Source: Candidatus Eiseniibacteriota bacterium
Lineage (GTDB): Bacteria > Eisenbacteria > RBG-16-71-46
NCBI GenBank assembly: GCA_021414165.1
Contig: JAIOPA010000021.1
Span: 1-14,211 of the forward strand
Length of the DNA stretch: 14,211 nt
Direction of reading: 5' to 3'
In this document: positions 7,166 to 13,645 of the stretch, one piece after another
Position numbering within the stretch: the first letter of the stretch is position 1
How the letters are laid out: each line of letters starts with the position of its first letter
Translations under genes and position numbers: made by a program
Notes under the pieces: generated by a model
The model's database searches: none
Told to the model about the DNA's origin: nothing
Seen by the model: the letters and a program-made list of their open reading frames with translations, nothing else

Positions 7166-7264
7166 GACACCTCCGTGAACCAGCGTTCAACCGGGACTAG
7201 CCGGTTGCAGCCTGGCCCGTGCGTCCTGGGGGGACGCGACCCTTGGGAGCCTCGCTCCCGTTTG
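7166..7264 (-). promoter_or_regulatory. rpsZ-rpsH gap with several hairpins
   Basis: This 99-nt gap contains three perfect, separate inverted repeats: CAACCGG/CCGGTTG (7188-7194 with 7201-7207, 6-nt loop), GCGTCC/GGACGC (7221-7226 with 7232-7237, 5-nt loop) and GGGAGC/GCTCCC (7245-7250 with 7254-7259, 3-nt loop). A fourth, TGAAC/GTTCA (7176-7180 with 7185-7189), overlaps the first by two bases and lies directly beside the rpsH ribosome-binding site (7170-7174), so the two could be alternatives. No U-run follows any of them on the mRNA, which argues against a simple terminator. The pairings are seen; a regulatory function is inference. Confidence 0.45.
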
Positions 7265-7450
7265 TTACCAGCTCGACTTGACGACGCCCGGGATCTGACC
7301 CGACAGCGCCAATTCGCGGAAGCAGATACGGCACATGCCGAAGTCACGCAGGAACGCGCGGGGCCGGCCGCAACGGTGGCACCGGTTATAGCCGCGGACC
7401 TTGAACTTGGGCTCCCGCTTCCACTTCTCGACGATCGACTTCTTGGCCAC
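7265..7450 (-). CDS. rpsZ: 30S ribosomal protein S14, type Z (zinc-binding)
   Basis: S14 joins the 30S head late in assembly, next to S3 and S10. The product is the short 61-residue type Z form, with a complete zinc ribbon C24-X2-C27 and C40-X2-C43 around GRPRAFLRDFGM, and the usual end IPGVVKSSW. It begins MAKKSIVEKWKREPKFKVRG. The start is GTG at 7448-7450 with AAGGAG 6 nt upstream (7457-7462). The gene sits between rplE and rpsH as expected and is also commonly named rpsN. Zinc-free long S14 paralogues exist in other bacteria; none is in this window. Confidence 0.97.
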   Translation of the reverse strand: MAKKSIVEKWKREPKFKVRGYNRCHRCGRPRAFLRDFGMCRICFRELALSGQIPGVVKSSW

Positions 7451-7466
7451 GTGAGTCTCCTTACCG

Positions 7467-8135
7467 TTACCGCTGGCGGAACGGCATGTTCATGAGCTTG
7501 AGCAGTTCCCGGCCCTCTTCGTCGGTCTTCGCGGTCGTCACGATCGTGACATCCATACCGCGCACCTTCTGGACCTTCTCGATGTTGATCTCGGGGAAGA
7601 TGATCTGCTCGTTGAATCCAACCGAGTAGTTACCACGACCGTCGAACGACCGCGGCGACAGGCCACGGAAGTCACGGATACGCGGAACCGCCACGTTGAC
7701 GAGACGGTCGAAGAACTCGTACATCCGCGCGCCGCGCAGCGTGACCATGACACCGATGGGCAGGCCCTGGCGCAGCTTGAAGTTCGAGATGGCCTTCTTG
7801 GAGCGGCGGACCGACGGCTTCTGGCCGCTGATCTGCGCAAGCTCGTTCAACGCCATGTCGATGTTCTTGATGTCCGAGGTCGCATCACCGACGCCCATGT
7901 TGATGACGATCTTCACGAAGCGCGGAGCCTGCATCGCGCTCGTGTAACCGAACTTCTTCATGAGCTCGGGAGCCGCCTTCTCCGCGTAGTGCGTCGCGAA
8001 GCGAGGCTTACCCTTCGGGCCGCTCGGCTTGCCCTGAGCGACTTCGTACGTGGTCGCAGCGCCGCCGCGACCCGCCTTGCCGCCTTCCTTCGGGGCCTTG
8101 GCGCCCTGACTCTTGCTCTTCTTCTCGTCCGCCAT
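7467..8135 (-). CDS. rplE: 50S ribosomal protein L5 with N-terminal extension
   Basis: L5 binds 5S rRNA and forms a bridge to the 30S head and P-site tRNA. The product is 222 residues, while bacterial L5 is usually about 180. The family core starts near residue 43 (KPRFATHYAEKAAPELMKKF) and continues with PRFVKIVINMGVGDA, GLPIGVMVTLRG and IFPEIN. The first ~42 residues are a low-complexity tail rich in Lys, Gly and Ala (MADEKKSKSQGAKAPKEGGK onward). The ATG at 8133-8135 has GGAGAG 8 nt upstream (8144-8149), and I see no ATG, GTG or TTG between it and the core that would give a normal-length protein, so the tail appears real. A further in-frame ATG 69 nt upstream lacks support. Confidence 0.95.
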   Translation of the reverse strand: MADEKKSKSQGAKAPKEGGKAGRGGAATTYEVAQGKPSGPKGKPRFATHYAEKAAPELMKKFGYTSAMQAPRFVKIVINMGVGDATSDIKNIDMALNELAQISGQKPSVRRSKKAISNFKLRQGLPIGVMVTLRGARMYEFFDRLVNVAVPRIRDFRGLSPRSFDGRGNYSVGFNEQIIFPEINIEKVQKVRGMDVTIVTTAKTDEEGRELLKLMNMPFRQR

Positions 8136-8291
8136 GGTCTCTTCTCTCCAGGGGTCTCGTCCGACGGTTCTCGTCCCCCTGGTGCCGGGGAACCGCCGTC
8201 CCACTCATCGTGGGCTCTTGTCGTCGCACCGAGTGGCGCGCCGTACCACTATGTCACACGACGATCGCGCAGGAGGTCCCGCGCGACCGGG
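8136..8291 (-). promoter_or_regulatory. rplX-rplE gap with three stem-loops, candidate S8 target
   Basis: This is the longest non-coding gap in the window (156 nt). Seen pairings: an outer TCGTCG/CGACGA (8221-8226 with 8259-8264) enclosing AGTGG/CCACT (8232-8236 with 8246-8250), giving a stem, an internal loop and a second stem; CCCAC/GTGGG (8200-8204 with 8210-8214); and CGGTTC/GAACCG (8165-8170 with 8190-8195) with inner CCC/GGG. In E. coli the S8 repressor binds spc mRNA at the rplX-rplE junction through a stem with an internal loop that mimics 16S helix 21. The location and general shape fit, but I have not matched the conserved core bases. No convincing promoter is visible. Confidence 0.45.
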
Positions 8292-8615
8292 TTACTCCTT
8301 GCTGATGACGTCGCCGGTCGCGCGAGAAATGCGCTCGCGCTTACCGTCCTTCGCCACCTTCACACCCACGCGCACACCACGACCGGCCTTCGGGTCGAAG
8401 AGCATCACGTTGGAGATGTGAACGGGGGCTTCCTTCTCGAGGATGCCACCCTGCTGATTCTGGCTCCGCGCGCGCGTGTGGCGCTTCACGAAGTTGACCT
8501 TCTCGATGATGACACGGTTCTTCGACTCGTCGACGGAGAGGACACGACCGGTCTTCCCCTTGTCGTCGCCGGCGATCACCATGACCATGTCGCCCTTACG
8601 GATCTTGAGTCCCAT
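8292..8615 (-). CDS. rplX: 50S ribosomal protein L24
   Basis: L24 is one of the two assembly initiators of the 50S subunit and lies near the exit tunnel mouth. The 107-residue product has the KOW motif at the N-terminus (IRKGDMVMVIAGDDKGKTGR, about 5-24), followed by VIIEKVNFVKRHTR and HISNVMLFDP. The ATG at 8613-8615 shares one base with the rplN stop (TGATG), and GGAGG lies 7 nt upstream (8623-8627). The long structured gap before rplE follows directly. Confidence 0.98.
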   Translation of the reverse strand: MGLKIRKGDMVMVIAGDDKGKTGRVLSVDESKNRVIIEKVNFVKRHTRARSQNQQGGILEKEAPVHISNVMLFDPKAGRGVRVGVKVAKDGKRERISRATGDVISKE

Positions 8616-8983
8616 CAGATCACCTCCGGCGCGAGCGAGATGATCTTCATGAACTGCTTCTCGCGCAGCTCGCGAGCCACCGGCCCGAAGATACGGGTAC
8701 CGCGCGGCTCCTTCTCATTGTTGATGAGCACGACGGCGTTCTCGTCGAAGCGGATGTAGGAGCCGTCCTTACGGCGCATCTCCTTCACCGCGCGAACCAC
8801 GACCGCCTTCGCGACTTCACCCTTCTTCACGGCGGCGCCCGGGATCGCGTCCTTCACGGACACGACCACGATGTCGCCCAACCGTCCATACCGCTTGTGA
8901 TGACCACCGAGGACCTTGATGCACTGGGCGCGCTTTGCTCCCGAGTTGTCCGCCACGGTCACCCACGTTCGCAACTGGATCAT
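8615..8983 (-). CDS. rplN: 50S ribosomal protein L14
   Basis: L14 lies at the subunit interface, forms a bridge to 16S helix 14, and is the target of the silencing factor RsfS. The 122-residue product has exactly the usual bacterial length. It begins MIQLRTWVTVADNSGAKRAQ, has the RRKDGSYIRFDENAVVLIN segment (about 70-88), contains PRGTRIFGPVARELRE, and ends with KIISLAPEVI. The ATG at 8981-8983 has GGGAG 7 nt upstream (8991-8995). In E. coli rplN opens the spc operon; here it follows rpsQ by only 15 nt without a visible terminator or promoter. Confidence 0.98.
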   Translation of the reverse strand: MIQLRTWVTVADNSGAKRAQCIKVLGGHHKRYGRLGDIVVVSVKDAIPGAAVKKGEVAKAVVVRAVKEMRRKDGSYIRFDENAVVLINNEKEPRGTRIFGPVARELREKQFMKIISLAPEVI

Positions 8984-8998
8984 TGCCTGGCTCCCGGG

Positions 8999-9268
8999 TT
9001 ACTTCGCGCGCTCGACGAACTCCACGAAACGCCAGCGCTTGTCCTTGGACATCGGGCGCGTTTCCATGAAGCGGACCGTGTCACCGATCCTGCACTCGTT
9101 GTTCTCATCGTGGACCTTGAACTTCTCTCGGCGCCGCACGTAACGGCCGACAGTGGTGTGCTGCACGAGTCGCTCGATGGACACGACGATCGTCTTGTCC
9201 ATTCGATCGCTCACCACCTTGCCGGTGCGGAGCTTCCTGCGATTGCGTTCCGTCGTCATGGCGTTCAT
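8999..9268 (-). CDS. rpsQ: 30S ribosomal protein S17
   Basis: S17 is an OB-fold primary binder of 16S rRNA in the 30S body. The 89-residue product carries RKLRTGKVVSDRMDKTIVVS (about 11-30), then RREKFKVHDE, RIGDTVRFMETRPMSKDKRW and a short end FVERAK. Two ATGs are possible: 9266-9268, used here, and 9257-9259, which gives the more family-like start MTTERNRRK. Neither has a strong ribosome-binding site, so the exact start is open. The gene follows rpmC by 13 nt. Confidence 0.96.
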   Translation of the reverse strand: MNAMTTERNRRKLRTGKVVSDRMDKTIVVSIERLVQHTTVGRYVRRREKFKVHDENNECRIGDTVRFMETRPMSKDKRWRFVEFVERAK

Positions 9269-9281
9269 GGCTCGCGCTGGC

Positions 9282-9491
9282 CTAACGGCCCGCGCGCTCC
9301 TTCTCCTTCAGCACCGTGAGAAGGCGCGCCATCTCGCGGCGGCTCTCCCGGATCTTGAGCGGGTTATCCAACTGCTTCATGGTGTTGCGGAAGCGGAGGT
9401 TGAACAGCTCCTCGCGCAGTTCCCCGACACGGGTGCGGATCTCATCCGGACCCATCTCGCGGAGCGAACCAGCCTTCACGCGGGTGCCCAT
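9282..9491 (-). CDS. rpmC: 50S ribosomal protein L29
   Basis: L29 is a two-helix protein beside the exit tunnel and forms part of the docking surface for SRP and trigger factor with L23. The 69-residue product is almost wholly helical, with LREMGPDEIRTRVGELREEL, FNLRFRNTMKQLDNPLKIRE and ARLLTVLKEKE. The ATG at 9489-9491 is preferred because GGAGG (9501-9505) lies 9 nt upstream. An in-frame GTG at 9495-9497 would overlap the rplP stop (GTGA) but leaves only 3 nt to that site. Confidence 0.96.
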   Translation of the reverse strand: MGTRVKAGSLREMGPDEIRTRVGELREELFNLRFRNTMKQLDNPLKIRESRREMARLLTVLKEKERAGR

Positions 9492-9493
9492 GT

Positions 9494-9919
9494 TCACTCT
9501 CCTCCTTCCAGGTTCTGGCGCTCGATGAAGCGCGTCTTGATCGGCAGCTTGGACGCACCGAGGTCGAACGCGGCCCGCGCGAGTTCGCGCGAGATGCCCT
9601 CGATCTCGAACAGGATGCGGCCCGGCTTCACGACGGCGACCCAGAACTCCGGAGCGCCCTTACCCTTACCCATTCGGGTCTCGGCCGGCTTCTTCGTGAC
9701 CGGCTTATCCGGGAAGACGCGGATCCAGACCTTACCGCCACGCTTGATCTGACGCGTGATGGCGACACGAGCGGCCTCGATCTGGCGGCTCGTCACCCAC
9801 GCCGGCTGCGTGGCCTGCAGCGCGAACTCGCCGAAGGCGATGCTCGAGCCGCGGTAGGCCATGCCGTTCATCCGGCCGCGGTGGGTCTTACGATATTTGA
9901 CTCGCTTCGGCATCAACAT
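9494..9919 (-). CDS. rplP: 50S ribosomal protein L16
   Basis: L16 sits between the A site and 5S rRNA and positions the tRNA elbow. The 141-residue product starts MLMPKRVKYRKTHRGRMNGM, carries RQIEAARVAITRQIKRGGKV (about 45-64) and WIRVFPDKPVTKKPAETRMG, and keeps the conserved arginine (R82) at the place of the hydroxylated R81 of E. coli. The ATG at 9917-9919 has AGGAG 10 nt upstream (9930-9934) at the end of rpsC. A second ATG two codons later is less well spaced. Confidence 0.98.
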   Translation of the reverse strand: MLMPKRVKYRKTHRGRMNGMAYRGSSIAFGEFALQATQPAWVTSRQIEAARVAITRQIKRGGKVWIRVFPDKPVTKKPAETRMGKGKGAPEFWVAVVKPGRILFEIEGISRELARAAFDLGASKLPIKTRFIERQNLEGGE

Positions 9920-9932
9920 GGTGTCGGATCTC

Positions 9933-10610
9933 CTACCGGGCCGCCGGAGCCGGACCCGACTGCGTCGGGTGACCGGCCGCAGCCTTGTCCAGCACTTCGC
10001 CGTGGAACATCCACACCTTCACGCCACACGTGCCATAAGCCGTGTTGGCGGTCGCGCGGGCGAAGTCGATGTCCGCGCGCAGGGTGTGCAGGGGAACGCG
10101 CCCCTCGCGATAAGTCTCGAAGCGAGCCATTTCCGAACCGCCGAGGCGGCCCGTGCAGTTGATACGGATGCCCTGGGCACCGGCGCGCATGGAGGAGGCG
10201 ATCGCCTTCTTCATGGCACGACGGAAGGACACACGCTGCTCCAGCTGCTTGGCGATGTGCTCAGCGACCAACTGGGCGTCGAGGTCGGCACGCTTGATCT
10301 CCTCGATGTTCAGCTGGACCTGCTTCTTGGTCAGCTGCTTCATCTCCTCGGAGAGCTTGTCGACCTGCTCGCCCTTACGGCCGATGACCAGGCCCGGACG
10401 CGCCGTCTTGATGCCGATGGTGATCTTCTCACCCTTGCGCTCGATGGTGATCTTGCTGATGCCGGCCTGATAGAGACGCTTCTTGAGGTACCGCTTGATC
10501 AGCAGGTCCTCCTTCAGCAGCTCCGCATAGCCCTTCTTCGCGAACCAGCGGGAGTCCCAGGTCTTGACGATCCCGAGCCGCAGGCCGATCGGATTGGTTT
10601 TCTGTCCCAT
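9933..10610 (-). CDS. rpsC: 30S ribosomal protein S3
   Basis: S3 is in the 30S head at the mRNA entry tunnel and helps unwind mRNA. The 225-residue product has the family start MGQKTNPIGLRLGIVKTWDS, a type II KH domain with its GRKG loop at 77-80, and the C-terminal domain with RINCTGRLGGSEMARFETYR and ADIDFARATANTAYGTCGVK. A short Pro/Ala-rich tail (GHPTQSGPAPAAR) closes the protein. The ATG at 10608-10610 lies 3 nt after rplV, with GGGAG in the end of rplV. Confidence 0.98.
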   Translation of the reverse strand: MGQKTNPIGLRLGIVKTWDSRWFAKKGYAELLKEDLLIKRYLKKRLYQAGISKITIERKGEKITIGIKTARPGLVIGRKGEQVDKLSEEMKQLTKKQVQLNIEEIKRADLDAQLVAEHIAKQLEQRVSFRRAMKKAIASSMRAGAQGIRINCTGRLGGSEMARFETYREGRVPLHTLRADIDFARATANTAYGTCGVKVWMFHGEVLDKAAAGHPTQSGPAPAAR

Positions 10611-10613
10611 GGC

Positions 10614-10952
10614 TTACGACTCCCTCGTGGCCACGGTCACCGACACGTGGCTCGTGCGCTTGAGGAGCGGCGTAGCACGGCCCTGCGCGCGCGGCAGCCA
10701 GCGCTTCAGGGTCGGCCCGGCGCCGACAACGGCTTCCTTCACATACAGGTCCTCGGCGCGCACCTTGCCCTCGTGGAGCGCGTTCGACACCGCGGACTTG
10801 AGCACCTTCTTCACGATGCGGGCACCGTTCTTCGGCGTGAACTGCAGCGTGACATCCGCCTGCTCCACGCTGAGACCACGGATCAGTGCCAGCACCTGGT
10901 TGCACTTGCTCGGCGTGATGCGCACGTAGCGCTGAATCGCTTTAGCTTCCAT
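10614..10952 (-). CDS. rplV: 50S ribosomal protein L22
   Basis: L22 binds all 23S rRNA domains and its long beta-hairpin lines the exit tunnel near the macrolide site. The 112-residue product has YVRITPSKCNQVLALIRGLS (about 9-28), KKVLKSAVSNALHE, and the hairpin with GPTLKRWLPRAQGRATPLLK, ending KRTSHVSVTVATRES. No deletion or insertion is evident in the hairpin tip. The ATG at 10950-10952 lies 3 nt after the rpsS stop and is probably coupled to it. Confidence 0.98.
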   Translation of the reverse strand: MEAKAIQRYVRITPSKCNQVLALIRGLSVEQADVTLQFTPKNGARIVKKVLKSAVSNALHEGKVRAEDLYVKEAVVGAGPTLKRWLPRAQGRATPLLKRTSHVSVTVATRES

Positions 10953-10955
10953 GGC

Positions 10956-11243
10956 TCACTTCCCGGGCGTTTCGACGGTCTTGGCCTTCTCGGTGTGCCC
11001 GCGGAAGACCCGCGTCGGCACGAACTCCCCGAGCTTGTGTCCCACCATGTTCTCGGTGACATAGATGGGGATGAACTTGTTGCCGTTGTGCACGGCGAGC
11101 GTGTGGCCCACGAACTCGGGCAGCACGGTGCAGCGGCGGGCCCAGGTCTTGAGCACGCGCTTCTCGCCACTGCGGTTCAGCGTCTCGATCTTCCGCACGA
11201 GGGAGTCGACAACGTACGGGCCCTTCTTGATTGAACGTGCCAT
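10956..11243 (-). CDS. rpsS: 30S ribosomal protein S19
   Basis: S19 is a 30S head protein that pairs with S13 and contacts 16S rRNA near the A-site finger bridge. The 95-residue product reads MARSIKKGPYVVDSLVRKIE at the start, has KTWARRCTVLPEFVGHTLAV and the strongly conserved TENMVGHKLGEFVPTRVFRG, and ends EKAKTVETPGK. The ATG at 11241-11243 has AGGGAG 10 nt upstream (11254-11259), overlapping the end of rplB. Confidence 0.98.
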   Translation of the reverse strand: MARSIKKGPYVVDSLVRKIETLNRSGEKRVLKTWARRCTVLPEFVGHTLAVHNGNKFIPIYVTENMVGHKLGEFVPTRVFRGHTEKAKTVETPGK

Positions 11244-11258
11244 GTCGTTTCGGCTCCC

Positions 11259-12083
11259 TTACTTCTTCCGGCGGCGCACGATGAGCGAATCGCTCAGCTT
11301 GCTCCGGCGGGTCTTGAGTCCCTTGGCGCTCTGGCCCCACGGCGAGCAGGGGTGACGGCCACCCGAGGTCTTGCCTTCGCCACCACCCATCGGGTGGTCA
11401 ACGGGGTTCATCGCGACGCCACGCACGGACGGCGCATAGCCGAGCCAACGGCTGCGGCCGGCCTTACCGAGCGAGCGATTCTCGTGTTCGATGTTGCCGA
11501 CCTGACCGACGACAGCGCGGCAGTTGATGTGGAACTTGCGCACTTCGCCAGACGGCAGACGCAGCTGAGCGTGATCGCCTTCCTTCGCCATGAGCTGGCA
11601 GAAGGCACCGGCCGAACGCGCGATGCGCGAGCGGCGGCCCGGGTACAGCTCGACATTGTGGATGTTCGTGCCGACCGGGATGTGGCGGAGGCTCAGGCAG
11701 TTGCCAGTCGCGATCTCGGCCGACGGGCCCGACATCACGTGGGCGCCCACCTTGAGGCCGTCGGGCGCCACGATGTAGCGGCGCTCGCCGTCCGCATAGT
11801 GCAGCAGCGCAATTCGCGCCGAGCGGTTCGGATCGTACTCAATGCTGGCCACGCGGGCGCCGATACCGTCCTTGTCGCGACGGAAGTCGACGATGCGATA
11901 GCGCTGCTTGTGGCCGCCGCTGATCCAACGCATGGACACGTGGCCGTTGTTGTCACGGCCACCCGTCTTATAGATGCGCTCAGTCAGCGACTTCACCGGC
12001 CGCGAACGCGTCAGTTCCGAGAAATCGGACATGACCGTGTGCCGGAGCGTCGGCGTGATCGGGCGGAATTTCTTCAGACCCAT
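11259..12083 (-). CDS. rplB: 50S ribosomal protein L2
   Basis: L2 is essential for subunit association and for the peptidyl transferase centre. The 274-residue product has the usual length. The N-terminal arm begins MGLKKFRPITPTLRHTVMSD; the RNA-binding OB-like and SH3-like domains include GGRDNNGHVSMRWISGGHKQ and HNVELYPGRRSRIARSAG. The C-terminal block VAMNPVDHPMGGGEGK holds H230, equivalent to the critical H229 of E. coli, followed by the basic tail LSDSLIVRRRKK. The ATG at 12081-12083 has GAGGA 7 nt upstream (12091-12095). Confidence 0.98.
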   Translation of the reverse strand: MGLKKFRPITPTLRHTVMSDFSELTRSRPVKSLTERIYKTGGRDNNGHVSMRWISGGHKQRYRIVDFRRDKDGIGARVASIEYDPNRSARIALLHYADGERRYIVAPDGLKVGAHVMSGPSAEIATGNCLSLRHIPVGTNIHNVELYPGRRSRIARSAGAFCQLMAKEGDHAQLRLPSGEVRKFHINCRAVVGQVGNIEHENRSLGKAGRSRWLGYAPSVRGVAMNPVDHPMGGGEGKTSGGRHPCSPWGQSAKGLKTRRSKLSDSLIVRRRKK

Positions 12084-12099
12084 GGGTCGTTCCTCGTCG

Positions 12100-12393
12100 T
12101 CAGATCTGCTCGAACAGCTCGATCTTCTGATCGGCCTTGAGCGTCACGATGGCTTTCTTCCAGTCGTTGCGGCGGCCGACCCAGCGGCCCTGCCGCTTGA
12201 CCTTGCCCCGAATCTGCATCGTCTGGACCGAATCCACCTTCACCTGGAAGACAGACTCGACAGCGCGCTTGATCTCGATCTTGTTGGCATCGCGCGCCAC
12301 TTCAAAGAAATACTGCCGCATGGTCTCGCGGAGGATGGTGCCCTTCTCAGTGATCAGCACCTTGCGGATGATCGAACGCGGATCGTTGCTCAT
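12100..12393 (-). CDS. rplW: 50S ribosomal protein L23
   Basis: L23 lies at the tunnel exit and is the main docking site for trigger factor and SRP. The 97-residue product has RKVLITEKGTILRETMRQYF (about 10-29), then FEVARDANKIEIKRAVESVF, and a beta-hairpin region KRQGRWVGRRNDWKKAIVTL. The ATG at 12391-12393 overlaps the rplD stop by four bases (ATGA), a typical coupling arrangement. Its ribosome-binding site lies inside rplD (GGAGG, complement of about 12405-12409). Confidence 0.98.
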   Translation of the reverse strand: MSNDPRSIIRKVLITEKGTILRETMRQYFFEVARDANKIEIKRAVESVFQVKVDSVQTMQIRGKVKRQGRWVGRRNDWKKAIVTLKADQKIELFEQI

Positions 12394-13019
12394 TTCGCGA
12401 AGACCTCCTTCACGCGCGCGAGTCCATCCTGAGTGATCAGGAGCTGCTCACAATCGAGCAGGTCATAGGCGTTGAGCTGATGCGCCAGCGTGGTGTGGAC
12501 ACCCCGCAGATTGCGCACCGACTTCCACACCGTTTCGTTCTGCTGGCCGACCACGAGCAACGTCTTCTTGCCCGTGAGGCCGATCTTCTTGAACACCGCC
12601 GCGACCTTCGCGGTCTTCGGCGTCGCGTCAACCGCGAGCGCCTCGATCACGCTGACCGCATTCTCGCCCGCGCGGAGCGAGAGCGCCGACACCAGAGCCG
12701 CGTGCCGCTGACGCTTCGGCATCTCGGTGCGGTGGCTGTGCGGCTTGGGACCGAAGGCACGACCACCGCCCGGCATGAGCGGAGACGTGTTCGAGCCCTG
12801 GCGCGCATTGCCCGTGCCCTTCTGCTTGAACGGCTTCTTGCCACCGCCGGAGACCAGGCCCTTGCTCTTGACCATGGCCGTGCCCTGACGCTGGTTGCCG
12901 AGATGACGCTTCACCGACAGCCACATGAGGTGCTCATGCACCGGCTGGGCGAACAGATCGTCGGGAAGGGCCGTCGTGCCCTTGTCCGCGCCATCGATTC
13001 CGTAGAGTTTCGCGTTCAT
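12390..13019 (-). CDS. rplD: 50S ribosomal protein L4
   Basis: L4 is a primary 23S rRNA binder whose extended loop reaches the tunnel wall; in E. coli it also represses the S10 operon. With the start used here it has 209 residues, beginning MNAKLYGIDGADKGTTALPD, which fits the family. The tunnel loop (about 57-97) is intact with GGGKKPFKQKGTGNARQGS and PGGGRAFGPKPHSH. An ATG two codons earlier (13023-13025) shares a base with the rplC stop (TGATG) and is a real alternative; I prefer the second because the G-rich site lies about 9 nt before it. Confidence 0.97.
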   Translation of the reverse strand: MNAKLYGIDGADKGTTALPDDLFAQPVHEHLMWLSVKRHLGNQRQGTAMVKSKGLVSGGGKKPFKQKGTGNARQGSNTSPLMPGGGRAFGPKPHSHRTEMPKRQRHAALVSALSLRAGENAVSVIEALAVDATPKTAKVAAVFKKIGLTGKKTLLVVGQQNETVWKSVRNLRGVHTTLAHQLNAYDLLDCEQLLITQDGLARVKEVFAK

Positions 13020-13024
13020 GATCA

Positions 13025-13645
13025 TCAGCCCCGCTTGAGAACGTAGACGAGGCCGTTCGGCGGGCCGGGGATTGCTCCCCGCACGAGGATGTAGTGCTGC
13101 TCCGCATCCACACCGGCGACCAAGAGATTCTTGATGGTGAGCGACTTGCCACCCATACGACCAGGCAGCTTCTTGCCCTTGATGACTCGGGACGGATAGG
13201 CCGAGGAACCGATCGAGCCCGGCTCGCGGCCGAACGTCGGACCGTGCGACGCCGTGCCGGCCGTGAAGCCGTGGCGCTTGATGACGCCGGCGAAGCCGCG
13301 ACCCTTCGTGGTGCCCTCGACGTCGATGAACTCACCCTTCGTGAACACATCCGCCTTGAGCGTCTGGCCGACGGTGAACTCAGAGACATCGCCCACGCGG
13401 AACTCGCGCAGGTGGCGCGACGCGGGGAGATTGCGCTTCTTGAACTGGCCGAGGACCGGCTTCGAGAACCGGCTCTCCTTGTTGGTGCCGAAGCCGAGCT
13501 GCAGCGCGGTGTAGCCATCGCGCTCGCTCGTACGGATCTCCGTGACCGTGCACGGACCCGTCTCGATCACCGTCACCGGCACGGCGTCGCCCTTCTCGTC
13601 GAAGAGCTGCGTCATGCCGATCTTCCTGCCGATGAGACCCATCAT
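13025..13645 (-). CDS. rplC: 50S ribosomal protein L3
   Basis: L3 is an early 50S assembly protein whose loop reaches towards the peptidyl transferase centre. The 206-residue product starts MMGLIGRKIGMTQLFDEKGD, has VEGTTKGRGFAGVIKRHGF (about 109-127) and PTFGREPGSIGSSAYPSRVI, and continues with KGKKLPGRMGG. At the place where E. coli L3 has the PrmB-methylated glutamine (Q150), this protein has alanine (A149), so that modification is not expected. The ATG at 13643-13645 has AAGGA 10 nt upstream (13656-13660). An 85-nt gap with inverted repeats separates it from rpsJ. Confidence 0.98.
   Translation of the reverse strand: MMGLIGRKIGMTQLFDEKGDAVPVTVIETGPCTVTEIRTSERDGYTALQLGFGTNKESRFSKPVLGQFKKRNLPASRHLREFRVGDVSEFTVGQTLKADVFTKGEFIDVEGTTKGRGFAGVIKRHGFTAGTASHGPTFGREPGSIGSSAYPSRVIKGKKLPGRMGGKSLTIKNLLVAGVDAEQHYILVRGAIPGPPNGLVYVLKRG

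Noticed and set aside
7245..7264. GGGAGC hairpin followed by a T-rich stretch on the plus strand, terminator-like
   Set aside because: The T-rich side is on the plus strand, where no gene is transcribed; on the mRNA strand no U-run follows. It is also short and interrupted by G.
6131..7495. Open frame of 454 codons on the plus strand
   Set aside because: It covers rplF, rpsH and rpsZ in antisense and passes through the hairpin gap; composition is that of a shadow frame.
8136..8291. Possible internal promoter before rplE
   Set aside because: I looked for -35 and -10 hexamers on the minus strand and found only weak partial matches with poor spacing, so I do not report one.
9861..11234. Open frame of 457 codons on the plus strand
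   Set aside because: It is antisense to rpsC, rplV and rpsS, which are certain. The translation is a leucine/arginine/aspartate-rich shadow with no domain.
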